From positions 1 through 39,539 of the forward strand of contig JAJVHZ010000011.1 of assembly GCA_022072255.1 (NCBI GenBank): DNA of 39,539 nucleotides, in the 5' to 3' direction. The DNA comes from Gammaproteobacteria bacterium. Its GTDB lineage: Bacteria > Pseudomonadota > Gammaproteobacteria > JAJPIJ01. The position numbers and the translations under genes are program-made. The notes beneath the pieces are model-generated. The model ran no database searches. It was not told the origin of the DNA and saw nothing but the letters and a program-made list of their open reading frames with translations. Positions 17,252 through 25,731 of the stretch are shown here, piece by piece; position 1 is the first letter of the stretch, and every line of letters starts with the position of its first letter.

Positions 17252-18087
17252 GATCCAGCCTCCCCGAGCAGGTATGCGACGATCGACTCGAGCTGCGCCG
17301 CCGTCAGCTTGGTGCCGTAGTCGGCCGGCATCAGTCCGGCCGGAAAACCCTCGCGCTGATATGCCGCCGGCTCGACGATGGACTCCATGAGGTAGGCCTC
17401 GGGCGACATCCCGCGCTCGCCCGCCGTCTTCCTGATGCTGTCGGCATCGAACACCGGCCCGATCGCCTGCGGGCCGGGCGACTGCGCATGGCAGGCCACG
17501 CAGCCCAGGTCGGTCAGCAATTGCGCGCCGCCGGCGGCGGCGGGTACGGCCGGCGCGGCCGCGGCCTGGATCGGAGCGGCCGCGCCGGAGCCTGGCGGTT
17601 TCGGCAGCTCGCCGAGCTTCACCGACGCCGTGCCGCCGAGCGACTGCAGGTAGTTCACCACCGCGGTCACCTCCTCGTAGCTGAGCTTGGCCGGGGCGCC
17701 GATCGCGGGCGGCATGATGTTCGGATAGCCTTCCACGAGGTGGGCACCCGGCTCGTAGAGACTCTGCACGAGGTAATCCACAACGTTGGCCGGCGCACCG
17801 GCGGCGCCCTGCGCGCGGCGCGCGGCGATACCGTCGAGGTTCGGTCCGCGGCCACCGCCCTTGACGCCCGCGCCGGGTTCCATCGTGTGGCAGGCCATGC
17901 AGCCGCGCTCGCGGACGATGGTCGCGCCTGCCCGGGCGAGCTCCGCCGGCGTGAGATCGGCGGTGAGCGCCAGCTTCTTCGGCGGCGCCCAGTGCGTCTG
18001 CGGGATCCAGTTGGCGAACGAGACGAAGAAGCCCACGGCGACAACCGCCGGGATCGCCGGCGTGAACAGGCGCAGTCCCCGGTTCAT
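17248..18087 (-). CDS. Membrane-anchored diheme cytochrome c
   Basis: A 279-residue protein with an uncleaved N-terminal anchor (about 9-25) and two c-type heme domains: CMACH at 63-67 with the methionine in NIMPPAIG, and CVACH at 196-200 with GLMPADYG. The two are joined by an Ala/Pro-rich linker (about 165-188). The duplicated LxYxxVxAVVNYLQSL and LESIVAYLLG helices mark tandem class I cytochrome c folds. The ATG overlaps the bd-like oxidase stop codon as ATGA. It likely donates electrons to, or accepts them from, the neighbouring oxidase and monoheme protein. Confidence 0.85.
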   Translation of the reverse strand: MNRGLRLFTPAIPAVVAVGFFVSFANWIPQTHWAPPKKLALTADLTPAELARAGATIVRERGCMACHTMEPGAGVKGGGRGPNLDGIAARRAQGAAGAPANVVDYLVQSLYEPGAHLVEGYPNIMPPAIGAPAKLSYEEVTAVVNYLQSLGGTASVKLGELPKPPGSGAAAPIQAAAAPAVPAAAGGAQLLTDLGCVACHAQSPGPQAIGPVFDADSIRKTAGERGMSPEAYLMESIVEPAAYQREGFPAGLMPADYGTKLTAAQLESIVAYLLGEAGS

Positions 18088-19862
18088 GCCCGTTCCCCCT
18101 CGGCGAGCAGCCCGGCGGACTCGAGATCCGCGGCGCCCGCGCCATCTCCACGGGCGAGTGCGGAGATGTAGAAGCCGACCGCGAGCAGGGCGAAGAAGAT
18201 GGCGGTGATCAGCGTGATGACGAGTGCGGCCTCACCGAGGGAGGGCAGCCCGGCGCCGGCGGAGGTGTCCTCCATGATGCCGAAGACGTGCCAGTTCAGC
18301 CGCGCACCGCTGCGCGCGTAGCCCATCAGACCCATCAGCCATACGATGACCACGGCGAGCGCGACCAGCACGTACTGGCCGCGGCCGGGCATCCTGCCCC
18401 ACTGCACCTCCGCGACGGTGCGCGCGCCGCGCATCAGGAACTGATCGAGTATGAAGGTCGCGACGATCCCGCCCATGAGGACGATGATCTGCCAGATCGA
18501 GGTGCGGATGCGGACCTCGGCGGGGGCGAAATAGCCGTATATGCCGAGCGCCGTGATCGCGAGCGCGGTCACGCCGACCAGGCTCCACTGGATCCGCTCC
18601 CCGGTCCTGCCCCAGGGCACCGTGATCACCTTGCCGGCGCGCCGGTACAGCAGGTAACTGCCGTAGAGGACCACGAGGATCAGCGTCACCGCGATCATCT
18701 TCGGCGCCATGACCCCGAGCGCGCCGAGCACGGGATGGAAGCCGCCGGTGGACTCCTCGAGCGAGGCGGCCATGGTGTGCGGCGTGGCCCAGACCATGAA
18801 CCCGGCGATGAGCAGGACGTTGAAAACGGAGGACCAGGCCTGCTGACGCTCCGATCCGGGGATGCGCAGCAGCCCCAGCCAGGAGTAGTACGCAGCGCCG
18901 ATGAACAGCGTCGCGATCACGATCGCCTGGATGATGAACAGCCACGACAGCACCCCTCCCATCAGGGTCACGCCGTAGGTGGCCGAGTAGGCGAACAGCT
19001 CGAAGCCGAAGTAGTAGCCCGCGAACGGGAGAAACAGCATCGTGAACAGCGCGATCAGGTTTCCGGTGTATCCCATCCAGTCGTACAGCGCGCGCTCCGC
19101 GCGCGTACCGGCGAGCAGGAAGCGGTAGGCCGCGTAGCCGGAGCACAGCAGCGCGCCGAAGGTGATGTTGGCGATGAGCCGGTGCACGTTCAGGGGCATC
19201 CAGCCGGCGTTCCACACGGCGTCGTACAGGCTCACGAGCCGCCCCTGCGCGTCGACGCCGCCCGGCGTCATCATGAAGGTGGCCCAGGCGTCGGCGATGA
19301 ACATGACGATGGTGCCGAAGACGTTGAGCGCGAGGCCGAGCACGAGATGCAGCCACTTGCGCTCGCCCTGCATGCGCTGCCAGCCGTAGTACCAGAAGTA
19401 GAGGCAAAGGGTCTCGGCGATGAAGAACAGCGGGTAGACGATGAAGGTCGGGCCGAACACCCCGGTGAGATAGTGCATGAATCGCGGGTAGGCGGTGAAC
19501 AGCAGGAAGCCGAGAGCCGCCCCGGTGATCGCCGTCAGCGAGTAGGCGACAGGCAGCAGGCTTGCCATCTCGTGGGCGAGCCAGTCGTGCCGCCGCGCGG
19601 CGGCGGGGTCGGTCTTGCGCGTACGCCAGCCGAGGTACTCGATGAACAGCGCGAACATCGGAACGGCCAGGACGAAGGCGGCGAACATGAGATGCAACTG
19701 CGCGGCCATCCACACCGCCAGCCGGCTGTCCATGAGCGCCGGCGCCGCGTAATCGGGCAGCGGCGGCGGCACGCCCTGGGCAACGGCCAGCCCCGGCAGC
19801 GCCGAGGCAATCAGCACCATGGCCGCCCGCCGTGCCGACGCTGCCGGTGACTGTTCGAGCAT
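18084..19862 (-). CDS. Cytochrome bd-like oxidase subunit I (CydA-like, no CydB)
   Basis: A 592-residue integral membrane protein with about 14 hydrophobic segments. Two heme-ligand positions can be aligned with E. coli CydA: H57 (QLHLMF) with His19, and H227 (NVHRLIANITFGAL) with His186; AWATFMMTPGG matches the CydA NSWMQTPAG region. I could not place a sure equivalent of Met393. It differs from true CydA in length and lacks the usual quinol loop signature, and no cydB follows. It resembles the bd-like oxidase described in Nitrospira, proposed as a terminal oxidase fed by cytochrome c. AAGGAGGT lies 4-5 nt before the ATG, a near-perfect ribosome binding site, so high expression is likely. 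Confidence 0.75.
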   Translation of the reverse strand: MLEQSPAASARRAAMVLIASALPGLAVAQGVPPPLPDYAAPALMDSRLAVWMAAQLHLMFAAFVLAVPMFALFIEYLGWRTRKTDPAAARRHDWLAHEMASLLPVAYSLTAITGAALGFLLFTAYPRFMHYLTGVFGPTFIVYPLFFIAETLCLYFWYYGWQRMQGERKWLHLVLGLALNVFGTIVMFIADAWATFMMTPGGVDAQGRLVSLYDAVWNAGWMPLNVHRLIANITFGALLCSGYAAYRFLLAGTRAERALYDWMGYTGNLIALFTMLFLPFAGYYFGFELFAYSATYGVTLMGGVLSWLFIIQAIVIATLFIGAAYYSWLGLLRIPGSERQQAWSSVFNVLLIAGFMVWATPHTMAASLEESTGGFHPVLGALGVMAPKMIAVTLILVVLYGSYLLYRRAGKVITVPWGRTGERIQWSLVGVTALAITALGIYGYFAPAEVRIRTSIWQIIVLMGGIVATFILDQFLMRGARTVAEVQWGRMPGRGQYVLVALAVVIVWLMGLMGYARSGARLNWHVFGIMEDTSAGAGLPSLGEAALVITLITAIFFALLAVGFYISALARGDGAGAADLESAGLLAEGERA

Positions 19863-19899
19863 CCGGACCTCCTTCCCCGCCGATGGCGTCGCCGTGTCG

Positions 19900-20112
19900 T
19901 TATGTCGCTTTCCGCTTCGTGGGCCGGCCGGCCATGCGCACCCCGCTCAGCCGCTCGACGAATCCGCGCATCTCGCCGAGGTCGCGGAAGTAGCATTCGC
20001 TCTCGCCCTGGACGTGACGTATGTGCCCGCGCCACGCCGGTTCACCGTTGGTCGTCCGTTCCATCCAGATCCGCACCACGAAGGATGCCGCAGCGTCGTC
20101 GTCCGGCTTCAT
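19900..20112 (-). CDS. Small conserved hypothetical protein, first gene of the NXR-like operon
   Basis: A 70-residue soluble protein. Its core (SFVVRIWMERTT, EPAWRGHIRHVQGE, YFRDLGEMRGFVERL) matches a small hypothetical family that I recall from beta- and gammaproteobacteria; its function is unknown. It ends in a basic tail (RMAGRPTKRKAT) that could bind nucleic acid. The ATG at 20112 is chosen because the conserved core starts just after it. It lies 37 nt before the bd-like oxidase gene and directly after the CTGTTAC repeats, so it is probably the promoter-proximal gene of the operon. Confidence 0.65.
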   Translation of the reverse strand: MKPDDDAAASFVVRIWMERTTNGEPAWRGHIRHVQGESECYFRDLGEMRGFVERLSGVRMAGRPTKRKAT

Positions 20113-20161
20113 CACGCTTGCACGCGACCTCGAGTTGGAATAACGAAGTCTGTGGCGCGCT

Positions 20162-20180
20162 GGTAACAGTCCGGTAACAG
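20162..20180 (-). promoter_or_regulatory. CTGTTAC direct repeats at an 11-bp period, candidate SARP/BTAD operator
   Basis: On the minus strand the site reads CTGTTACCGGACTGTTACC: two CTGTTAC heptamers with a 4-bp spacer. SARP-type BTAD regulators are known to bind heptamer direct repeats at 11-bp spacing. The site lies about 50-68 nt upstream of the small first gene (start 20112) and is immediately downstream of a PAS-BTAD regulator gene. No strong -10 follows; GTTATT about 20 nt downstream is the best candidate. The rest of the 20113-20394 interval shows nothing else I can support. Confidence 0.55.
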
Positions 20181-20394
20181 CCGCGAGAGCTGCGCGAGTC
20201 GCCGTTCGGGAGGCGCTGATCGACGCGGGTGGATCGGATTTGCGGATCCTCAAAGTGGGACGCGGCGGGGATCAGAGCGCGCGTGGGATGGTCCGGAACG
20301 TCGCCCATATCGCGCGGCCGTGCGCCCCGGCCACGGGTCGTGCGTCGTGTCCGGCGGGCGGGCTGGCGCGTCGGCCGGCGCGCGCGCCGGGCGA

Positions 20395-21564
20395 TCAGAT
20401 ATCGAGGGAAGGGGCGCCGGGCTCGAGGATCCGGCGATACAGGGCCTGAGTCACCGGCAGCGGCTCGACGCCGAACTCCCGCCGGAGCAGGTCGCGACAG
20501 CGCTGATACTGCGTCAGCGCCGAGCTGCGCCGCCCGAGCTGGAACAGGTACATCATCAGTGCCCTGTGGATGCTCTCGCGGCAGGGCTCCATGATGAGCC
20601 CGCGCCGGCAGAGCTGCGCCGCCTGTTCGTACCGTCCCAGGCGGGCATGGATGGCCGCCGTCCGCGCGATCACGTCGAGGCAGAGCTCGCGCAGCCGCTC
20701 GCGTTCCTCCGCGCACCAGTCGGCGTAGAGATCCTCCTCGAGGTAATCCCCCTTGTAGAGCGCCAGGGCGTCTTCGTAGCAGCGCAGCGCACGCTCGAGC
20801 TCCTGCTGGCGGGCGAGGTGCATGCCCTGCACCGCCAGGCGCTCGAAGGTGCGCGCGTCGATCCACATCGCCTCGCGCCTGATCAGGTACGACTCGCCAT
20901 CCGTGGCGACCACGTCGCGGTCCAGTCCCGCCGACATCAACTGGCGGCGCAGGTAACACACGGTGACCTTCAGGCGCTCGCGCCCGCGCTTCTCGGTCGC
21001 CTCGCTCCACAGCCGCTCGATCAGGCGGCCGCGATGCAGGGCGTTGCCCGGGCAGCCCGCCAGAAGCTTGAGCAGCTGAACCGCGTGCTTGCGCACCCAT
21101 TTCTCCACGGCCAGGTCGCGGCCCCGGAAGACCAGCCTGAAGCGGCCCAGCGTGAAGACCCGGAGACAGGAACCGGACACCGGCGCCTCGGCGGATTCGC
21201 TGCGCGGTCTGATGAGTATCAGCATGCGGGCTGCCGATTGCGCCGCTCCCGGAAGCATGAGGGTGCTCAACGCCACGGGGAACCACTGGCCGTCCCTGCG
21301 CAGCACCAGGCAGGCAGGCACGGAGAAAGGCTTGCGGTCGGTGACGCACGAGATCCCGTCGCAGCACGGGCCGCACAGGGGCGCGCCGGTGGGCAACACC
21401 GCTCTCAATACTTCATAGCAGCGCCGGCCCAGCAGTTCGTTCCCGGAGTAACCCAGCAGCCGCTGGGCGGGCGCGTTGCCGGCGAGGACGCGCAGGTCCT
21501 CGCCGACGGCGAGCGCGGCATCCGAGGCAGACTCCACGAGATCGTGACGATCGGTGCGGCGCAT
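20395..21564 (-). CDS. PAS-BTAD (SARP-like) transcriptional regulator
   Basis: A 389-residue cytoplasmic regulator. An N-terminal PAS domain (about 10-125) contains an unusual cysteine group, C64-x2-C67-C68-x4-C73 (PLCGPCCDGISC), plus C49. A winged-helix DNA-binding domain follows (about 138-230; LRVFTLGRFRL, GRLIERLWSEA, VCYLRRQL), then a bacterial transcriptional activator domain of TPR-like helices (about 235-385). The ATG at 21564 has AGGAGG 9 nt upstream; a TTG further up is rejected. The cysteines suggest sensing of redox state, metal or an iron-sulfur/heme ligand. Its place upstream of the NXR-like operon, with SARP-type repeats between, suggests that it activates that operon. Confidence 0.8.
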   Translation of the reverse strand: MRRTDRHDLVESASDAALAVGEDLRVLAGNAPAQRLLGYSGNELLGRRCYEVLRAVLPTGAPLCGPCCDGISCVTDRKPFSVPACLVLRRDGQWFPVALSTLMLPGAAQSAARMLILIRPRSESAEAPVSGSCLRVFTLGRFRLVFRGRDLAVEKWVRKHAVQLLKLLAGCPGNALHRGRLIERLWSEATEKRGRERLKVTVCYLRRQLMSAGLDRDVVATDGESYLIRREAMWIDARTFERLAVQGMHLARQQELERALRCYEDALALYKGDYLEEDLYADWCAEERERLRELCLDVIARTAAIHARLGRYEQAAQLCRRGLIMEPCRESIHRALMMYLFQLGRRSSALTQYQRCRDLLRREFGVEPLPVTQALYRRILEPGAPSLDI

Positions 21565-21618
21565 TCGACTGTCCCTCCTCAACTGTTGTCCCGGTTCCGG
21601 TTCGCGTCCTGCGTCCGA

Positions 21619-23553
21619 TCAATGCCGCCCCGGGGCGTCCAGGACGAGGTGAAACACCGAGGAGTCGACCGGGAGCAGGTGACGGATCCTCTCGTCCACG
21701 TCGACCGCTATCCGATCGCCGTCGGCGGCGAGCCGACGGAGCAGACGCTCCAGTCCGGCGCACTCACGACGTCCCATGGCATCGATGCGCAAGGTGATGT
21801 TCACGGCGGAGCGCCGCAGGAGATGCCTGAGACGGCCCGCCACTCCGGCAAAAAAACGGCGATCGATCCCGCGCTTGACCGCGAGCGTCACGCTGCAGCC
21901 GGCAGGGTCATCCTCGAGGGCCACCTGCAGGCTTCCCCGCTGCAGGCAGTGCGCCCAGCGGCGGCGGATGGACTCCACGGTCGCGCGCACGCGGCGCCGC
22001 TCCGTTGCGGATGCATCGCCGATATGCCGCCGTACGTAGTCCTGGATGGAAAGCCCCGCGATCCAGTCCGCGACCAGCAGTGCCCAGGCGCGGGGCGGGC
22101 AGGCCACCAGGGAGTGCAGAAACCACGGCAGGCGGCTCGCCGGCGCCCGCAGCAGGCCGTGGAATATCAGGCGCGCCACGATGCCGAGCTGCATTCCGCG
22201 GGAATAGCCGCTCTGATACGGGTGCCCGAGGTAGCGCAGCTTGTTGCGGATGCGCTGCGCGATGCGTCGATCGCCGGACAGGCGTCGGTGGAGGGCCTTG
22301 TAGGCGGCGATCAGCTCCGCGTAGCTCATGCGTTTCGGCACGAGGTTGGTCCCCGGCTTGGCATTGTCGCAATGCGACCCCCCGGCGTCGATGAGACGGC
22401 CCTCGAGCGCCAGCCGGGCGTACAGCGGCGTCCTGGGCAGTGCCGTCAGCAGGCCTACCATCGCCACCTGGATGCCAGAGGCCACGATGAAGCGGTGCTG
22501 CCGCTCGAAGGTCTCCACGGTGTCGTGATCGAATCCGACGATGAATCCGGCCAGCACGTCGATGCCATTGGCGTAGATGATGCGTACGGCCTCCAGCATG
22601 TCGTGGCGGAGGTTCTGGGTCTTCCTGATCTCGCGCAGGCTGGCCTCCTCCGGCGATTCGATGCCGATGAATACCCAGTTGAAGCTGGCCTCGCGGAGCC
22701 CGCGCATGAGATCGCGGTCCTCCGCGAGGTTCAGCGAGACCTGCGTGCCGAACCGGAACCGGTAGTCGTGGCGCCGCTGGTACCCGGCCAGGAAGCCGAG
22801 CAGCTCCCCGGCCTTCGCCCGGTTGCCGATGAAATTGTCGTCCACGAAGAAGACGTTCGTGACGCCCAGGGACCGCAGCAGGTCGAGCTCCGCGCCGACC
22901 TGTTCCAGGCGCTTGGTGCGCGGCCGGCGGCCGAACATCACGATGATGTCGCAGAAATCGCAGCGGAAAGGGCAGCCGCGGGAGAACTGCACGCCAACGG
23001 TCGTATAGCGCCCGAGCTTCAGGAGGTCGAACCGCGGCACGGGCGAGCGCTCCAGGTCCACGATGCCGCTCTCCTGGTAGAGCCGCCGGGGCCGGCCGCG
23101 CTCGTAGTCCGAGCAGAACGCGGGCCAGATGTTCTCGGCCTCGCCGGCGACGACGGTGTCGGCCATCGCGCCGTAACGTTCGGGGCACAGGGAGGCATAG
23201 CTGCCTCCGGCCACGACGTGATAGCCCTGGCCGCGATAGTAGCGCAGCAGTTCCTGCTGGCGCTGGAACTGGACCCCCATGCCGCACACACCGACGAGGT
23301 CGACCGCCGGCCGGAGCGGCACGGTCTCGACGTTCTCGTCGACGATCTCCACGGACCAGTGCGGCGGGCACAGGGCCGCCAGCGTGGCGAGCCCGAGCGG
23401 GGGATTGACCGCGCGCTTGCCGGGCAGGATCCGGCCCAGCGCCCAGCGAAAGCTCCAGAAGCTTTCCGGGAAGCGCGGGTTGACCAGGAGCAGCCGCACG
23501 GGCGCTGTCCGGTCCGGCGGTGGCCCTGCCTGCGGCTTCGACGCATCGGGCAC
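21619..23553 (-). CDS. B12-binding radical SAM protein, HpnP-like with DUF4070-type region
   Basis: A 644-residue protein. An N-terminal cobalamin-binding Rossmann domain (LLLVNPRFPESFWS, then VVAGGSYASLCPE) precedes a radical SAM core with CPFRCDFC as its CxxxCxxC motif, VFFVDDNFIGN and FIGIESPEE. The DUF4070-like region (LPRTPLYARLALEGRLID) and a further C-terminal extension of about 150 residues follow. The nearest family I recognise contains the hopanoid 2-methylase HpnP and related B12 radical SAM methylases; the substrate here is unknown. The GTG at 23553 with GGAGG 8 nt upstream is chosen over a TTG at 23700. It lies 54 nt upstream of the PAS-BTAD regulator gene and could be co-transcribed with it. 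Confidence 0.75.
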   Translation of the reverse strand: MPDASKPQAGPPPDRTAPVRLLLVNPRFPESFWSFRWALGRILPGKRAVNPPLGLATLAALCPPHWSVEIVDENVETVPLRPAVDLVGVCGMGVQFQRQQELLRYYRGQGYHVVAGGSYASLCPERYGAMADTVVAGEAENIWPAFCSDYERGRPRRLYQESGIVDLERSPVPRFDLLKLGRYTTVGVQFSRGCPFRCDFCDIIVMFGRRPRTKRLEQVGAELDLLRSLGVTNVFFVDDNFIGNRAKAGELLGFLAGYQRRHDYRFRFGTQVSLNLAEDRDLMRGLREASFNWVFIGIESPEEASLREIRKTQNLRHDMLEAVRIIYANGIDVLAGFIVGFDHDTVETFERQHRFIVASGIQVAMVGLLTALPRTPLYARLALEGRLIDAGGSHCDNAKPGTNLVPKRMSYAELIAAYKALHRRLSGDRRIAQRIRNKLRYLGHPYQSGYSRGMQLGIVARLIFHGLLRAPASRLPWFLHSLVACPPRAWALLVADWIAGLSIQDYVRRHIGDASATERRRVRATVESIRRRWAHCLQRGSLQVALEDDPAGCSVTLAVKRGIDRRFFAGVAGRLRHLLRRSAVNITLRIDAMGRRECAGLERLLRRLAADGDRIAVDVDERIRHLLPVDSSVFHLVLDAPGRH

Positions 23554-23617
23554 GATCGGATCCTCCGCGCCGGGGAGACTGTCAGGATCCCTGATACGCC
23601 TGCGGCCCGCCGCGTTA

Positions 23618-23631
23618 ATGACCCGGATCAA
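23618..23631. promoter_or_regulatory. Weak FNR/Anr-like box upstream of the HpnP-like gene
   Basis: ATGAC-CCGG-ATCAA matches the FNR/Anr consensus TTGAT-N4-ATCAA at 8 of 10 positions. It is centred about 71 nt upstream of the GTG start at 23553. It shares the CCGGATCAA half with the stronger box at 25175-25188. Regulation by oxygen is plausible but unproven. Confidence 0.4.
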
Positions 23632-23701
23632 TATTCCCGCGCAGCGATGGCGTCCAGGCAGGATCGCGAGCGTCCGGCAGACCCGGTGCGCGGCCCGCAA
23701 C

Positions 23702-25168
23702 TCAGAGGCCGAGCTCCCCCCACATGGCGTCGATGCGCCGCGTGACCTCCTCGCTCATCGCGATCGGGCGTCCCCATTCCCGCTGCGTCTCCCCCGGCCA
23801 CTTGTTGGTGGCGTCGAAGCCGGCCTTGGAGCCGAGACCCGCCACGGGGCTGGCGAAATCCAGGTAATCGATGGGCGTACCCTCCACCAGCACGGTGTCG
23901 CGCGCCGGGTCCATGCGCGTGGCGATCGCCCACATCACCGCCTTCCAGTCCCGCACGTCGATGTCCTCGTCGGTGACGATCACGAACTTCGTGTAGGTGA
24001 ACTGCCGCAGGTAGGACCACACGCCGAACATGATGCGCCGGGCGTGGCCGGCGTACTGCTTGCGGATGCTCACCACCGCCACCCGATAGGAGCAGGCCTC
24101 CGGCGGCAGATGGAAGTCCACGATCTCCGGGAATGCCTTGCGCAGGATCGGCACGAATACCTCGTTCAGCGCCGAGGCCATGACCGAGGGTTCGTCGTGC
24201 GGCGAGCGGCCCATGTAGGTGCCCAGATAGATCGGTCCGCCGCGATGCGTGATGCGATCGATGGAGAAGACCGGGAAGCGGCCCTGCGCATTGTAGTAGC
24301 CGGTGTGGTCGCCGAACGGGCCCTCCAGCGCCTCCTCGCCGGGCACGACGTGGCCCTCCAGCACGATCTCCGCGGAGGCGGGGACCTGCAGCGGTATGCC
24401 CAGGCAGCGGACGACCTCGCTGCGCGCGCCGCGCAGCAGGCCGGCGAACTGGAACTCCGAGATCGTGTCCGGGATCGGCGTCACCGCCGCCAGCATGGTC
24501 GCCGGATCGGCGCCGATGGCCACCGCGACCGGAAAAGGCTCGCCCGGCCGGGCCTCGCGCCACTCCTGGAAGTCGATCGCGCCGCCGCGGTGCGGGAGCC
24601 AGCGCATGATCACCTTGTTGCGCGCGATCACCTGCTGGCGGTAGATGCCGATGTTCAGCCGCTCCCGGGCAGGACCCCTGGTGATCACCATGCCCCAGGT
24701 GATGAGCCGGCCCGCGTCACCCGGCCAGCAGGTCTGCACCGGCAGGCGCGCCAGATCCACCTCGGCGCCCTCGAGCACGTGCTCGTGACAGGGGGCGCGA
24801 TCGACCGTTCGTGGCGTCACGTGCATCAGCCGGCGGAACTTCGGCAGCCGCTCCAGGGCCTCGCCCAGGCCGCTCGGCCAGCGCGGTTCCTTCAGAAAGG
24901 CGAGCAGCTCGCCGAGCTCCCGCAGCTCCGCGGTGCTCGTGCAGCCGAGCGCCAGCGCCACGCGCTGCGTGGTCCCGAACAGGTTGCCCAGCAGCGGCAT
25001 CTCGCCGCCGGCGGGGCGCTCGAACAGCAGCGCCGGTCCGCCGGCGCGCAGTGTGCGGTGGCAGACCTCCGTGATCTCCAGGCAGGGATCCAGCGTCTGG
25101 CGAACGCGGCGGAGATCGCCCATGGCCTCGAGATAAAGGATGAACTCGCGCAGATCCCGGAAGATCAT
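23702..25168 (-). CDS. ubiD: UbiD-family decarboxylase (4-hydroxy-3-polyprenylbenzoate decarboxylase)
   Basis: A 488-residue cytoplasmic enzyme of the prenyl-FMN-dependent UbiD family. It would remove the carboxyl group from polyprenyl-hydroxybenzoate during ubiquinone synthesis. The sequence opens with [20 protein letters not shown] and contains GNLFGT, the NIGIYRQQV and [15 protein letters not shown] signatures and the E-x-x-x-R-like active-site region. Its length is that of E. coli UbiD. It sits next to ubiT, ubiU and ubiV, which supports the ubiquinone assignment over other UbiD substrates. UbiX, which makes prenyl-FMN, is not in the window. Confidence 0.88.
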   Translation of the reverse strand: MIFRDLREFILYLEAMGDLRRVRQTLDPCLEITEVCHRTLRAGGPALLFERPAGGEMPLLGNLFGTTQRVALALGCTSTAELRELGELLAFLKEPRWPSGLGEALERLPKFRRLMHVTPRTVDRAPCHEHVLEGAEVDLARLPVQTCWPGDAGRLITWGMVITRGPARERLNIGIYRQQVIARNKVIMRWLPHRGGAIDFQEWREARPGEPFPVAVAIGADPATMLAAVTPIPDTISEFQFAGLLRGARSEVVRCLGIPLQVPASAEIVLEGHVVPGEEALEGPFGDHTGYYNAQGRFPVFSIDRITHRGGPIYLGTYMGRSPHDEPSVMASALNEVFVPILRKAFPEIVDFHLPPEACSYRVAVVSIRKQYAGHARRIMFGVWSYLRQFTYTKFVIVTDEDIDVRDWKAVMWAIATRMDPARDTVLVEGTPIDYLDFASPVAGLGSKAGFDATNKWPGETQREWGRPIAMSEEVTRRIDAMWGELGL

Positions 25169-25174
25169 CGCCGC

Positions 25175-25188
25175 CTGATCCGGATCAA
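25175..25188. promoter_or_regulatory. FNR/Anr-like box between ubiD and ubiT
   Basis: CTGAT-CCGG-ATCAA matches TTGAT-N4-ATCAA at 9 of 10 positions. It is centred 44 nt upstream of the ubiT ATG, with a GATAAA -10-like hexamer at 25211-25216, which suits activation of a short-leader ubiT transcript. For ubiD, whose ATG is at 25168, the box sits almost at the start codon. FNR control of the O2-independent ubiquinone genes is established in E. coli. Confidence 0.65.
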
Positions 25189-25225
25189 CCGATCTTCGGC
25201 GCCGGCGGACGATAAATCGCCTTCC

Positions 25226-25726
25226 ATGTCCGCCTCCTCCCGCATCTCACGCGCCGCACGCCTGCTGCGGTGGTCGTTGGGCATCGTGCCCGGCCCGCTG
25301 CAGGCCCCGGCGGGCGCGCTGCTGTTCAACCATCTCGCCCGCGGCCAGGCCTTCGTCTCGCGCCTGCGCGAGATCGACGGCCGCAGCGTCGCCATCGACG
25401 TCACCGATCTGAGACGCACGGTGTGTTTCCGCATCGATGGCGGGCGCCTGCGCGCGGTGGAAACACGCGCGCCGGACGTCGTCATCCGCGGCGACGTGGA
25501 GGGTTTCCTGAGACTCGCCACGCGGCGCGAGGACCCCGACGCGCTGTTCTTCCAGCGCCGGTTGTGCATCGAGGGTGACACCGAGGTCGGCGTGCACGTC
25601 AAGAACCTGCTCGACGCGCAGGAGTTCGACTGGGAGGCGCACCTGCGCGCCGTGCTGCCCGCGCCGGTCGCGGCGCGCGCGGTGCGCGCCCTGCGCCGGG
25701 CTCGCGCCGCGCTCGCCGCGCGCTAG
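25226..25726 (+). CDS. ubiT: UbiT, SCP2-domain lipid-binding factor for anaerobic ubiquinone synthesis
   Basis: A 166-residue protein with a single SCP2 sterol-carrier-like domain (about 30-140; the [21 protein letters not shown] and [18 protein letters not shown] patterns are diagnostic). UbiT binds the prenylated intermediates and supports UbiU and UbiV in the oxygen-independent pathway. The ATG at 25226 is chosen by homology length. The gene is divergent from ubiD (57 nt apart) and convergent with ubiV (5 nt between the stops). Confidence 0.87.
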   Translation: MSASSRISRAARLLRWSLGIVPGPLQAPAGALLFNHLARGQAFVSRLREIDGRSVAIDVTDLRRTVCFRIDGGRLRAVETRAPDVVIRGDVEGFLRLATRREDPDALFFQRRLCIEGDTEVGVHVKNLLDAQEFDWEAHLRAVLPAPVAARAVRALRRARAALAAR

Positions 25727-25731
25727 CCTCC

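Noticed and set aside
20229..20594. A plus-strand 121-codon frame near the end of the PAS-BTAD gene
   Set aside because: Arg/Ala-rich shadow translation overlapping the regulator's real coding end; no start signal.
20320..23745. A 1141-codon open frame on the plus strand
   Set aside because: It spans antisense to the PAS-BTAD regulator and a radical SAM gene, whose motifs are unmistakable on the other strand.
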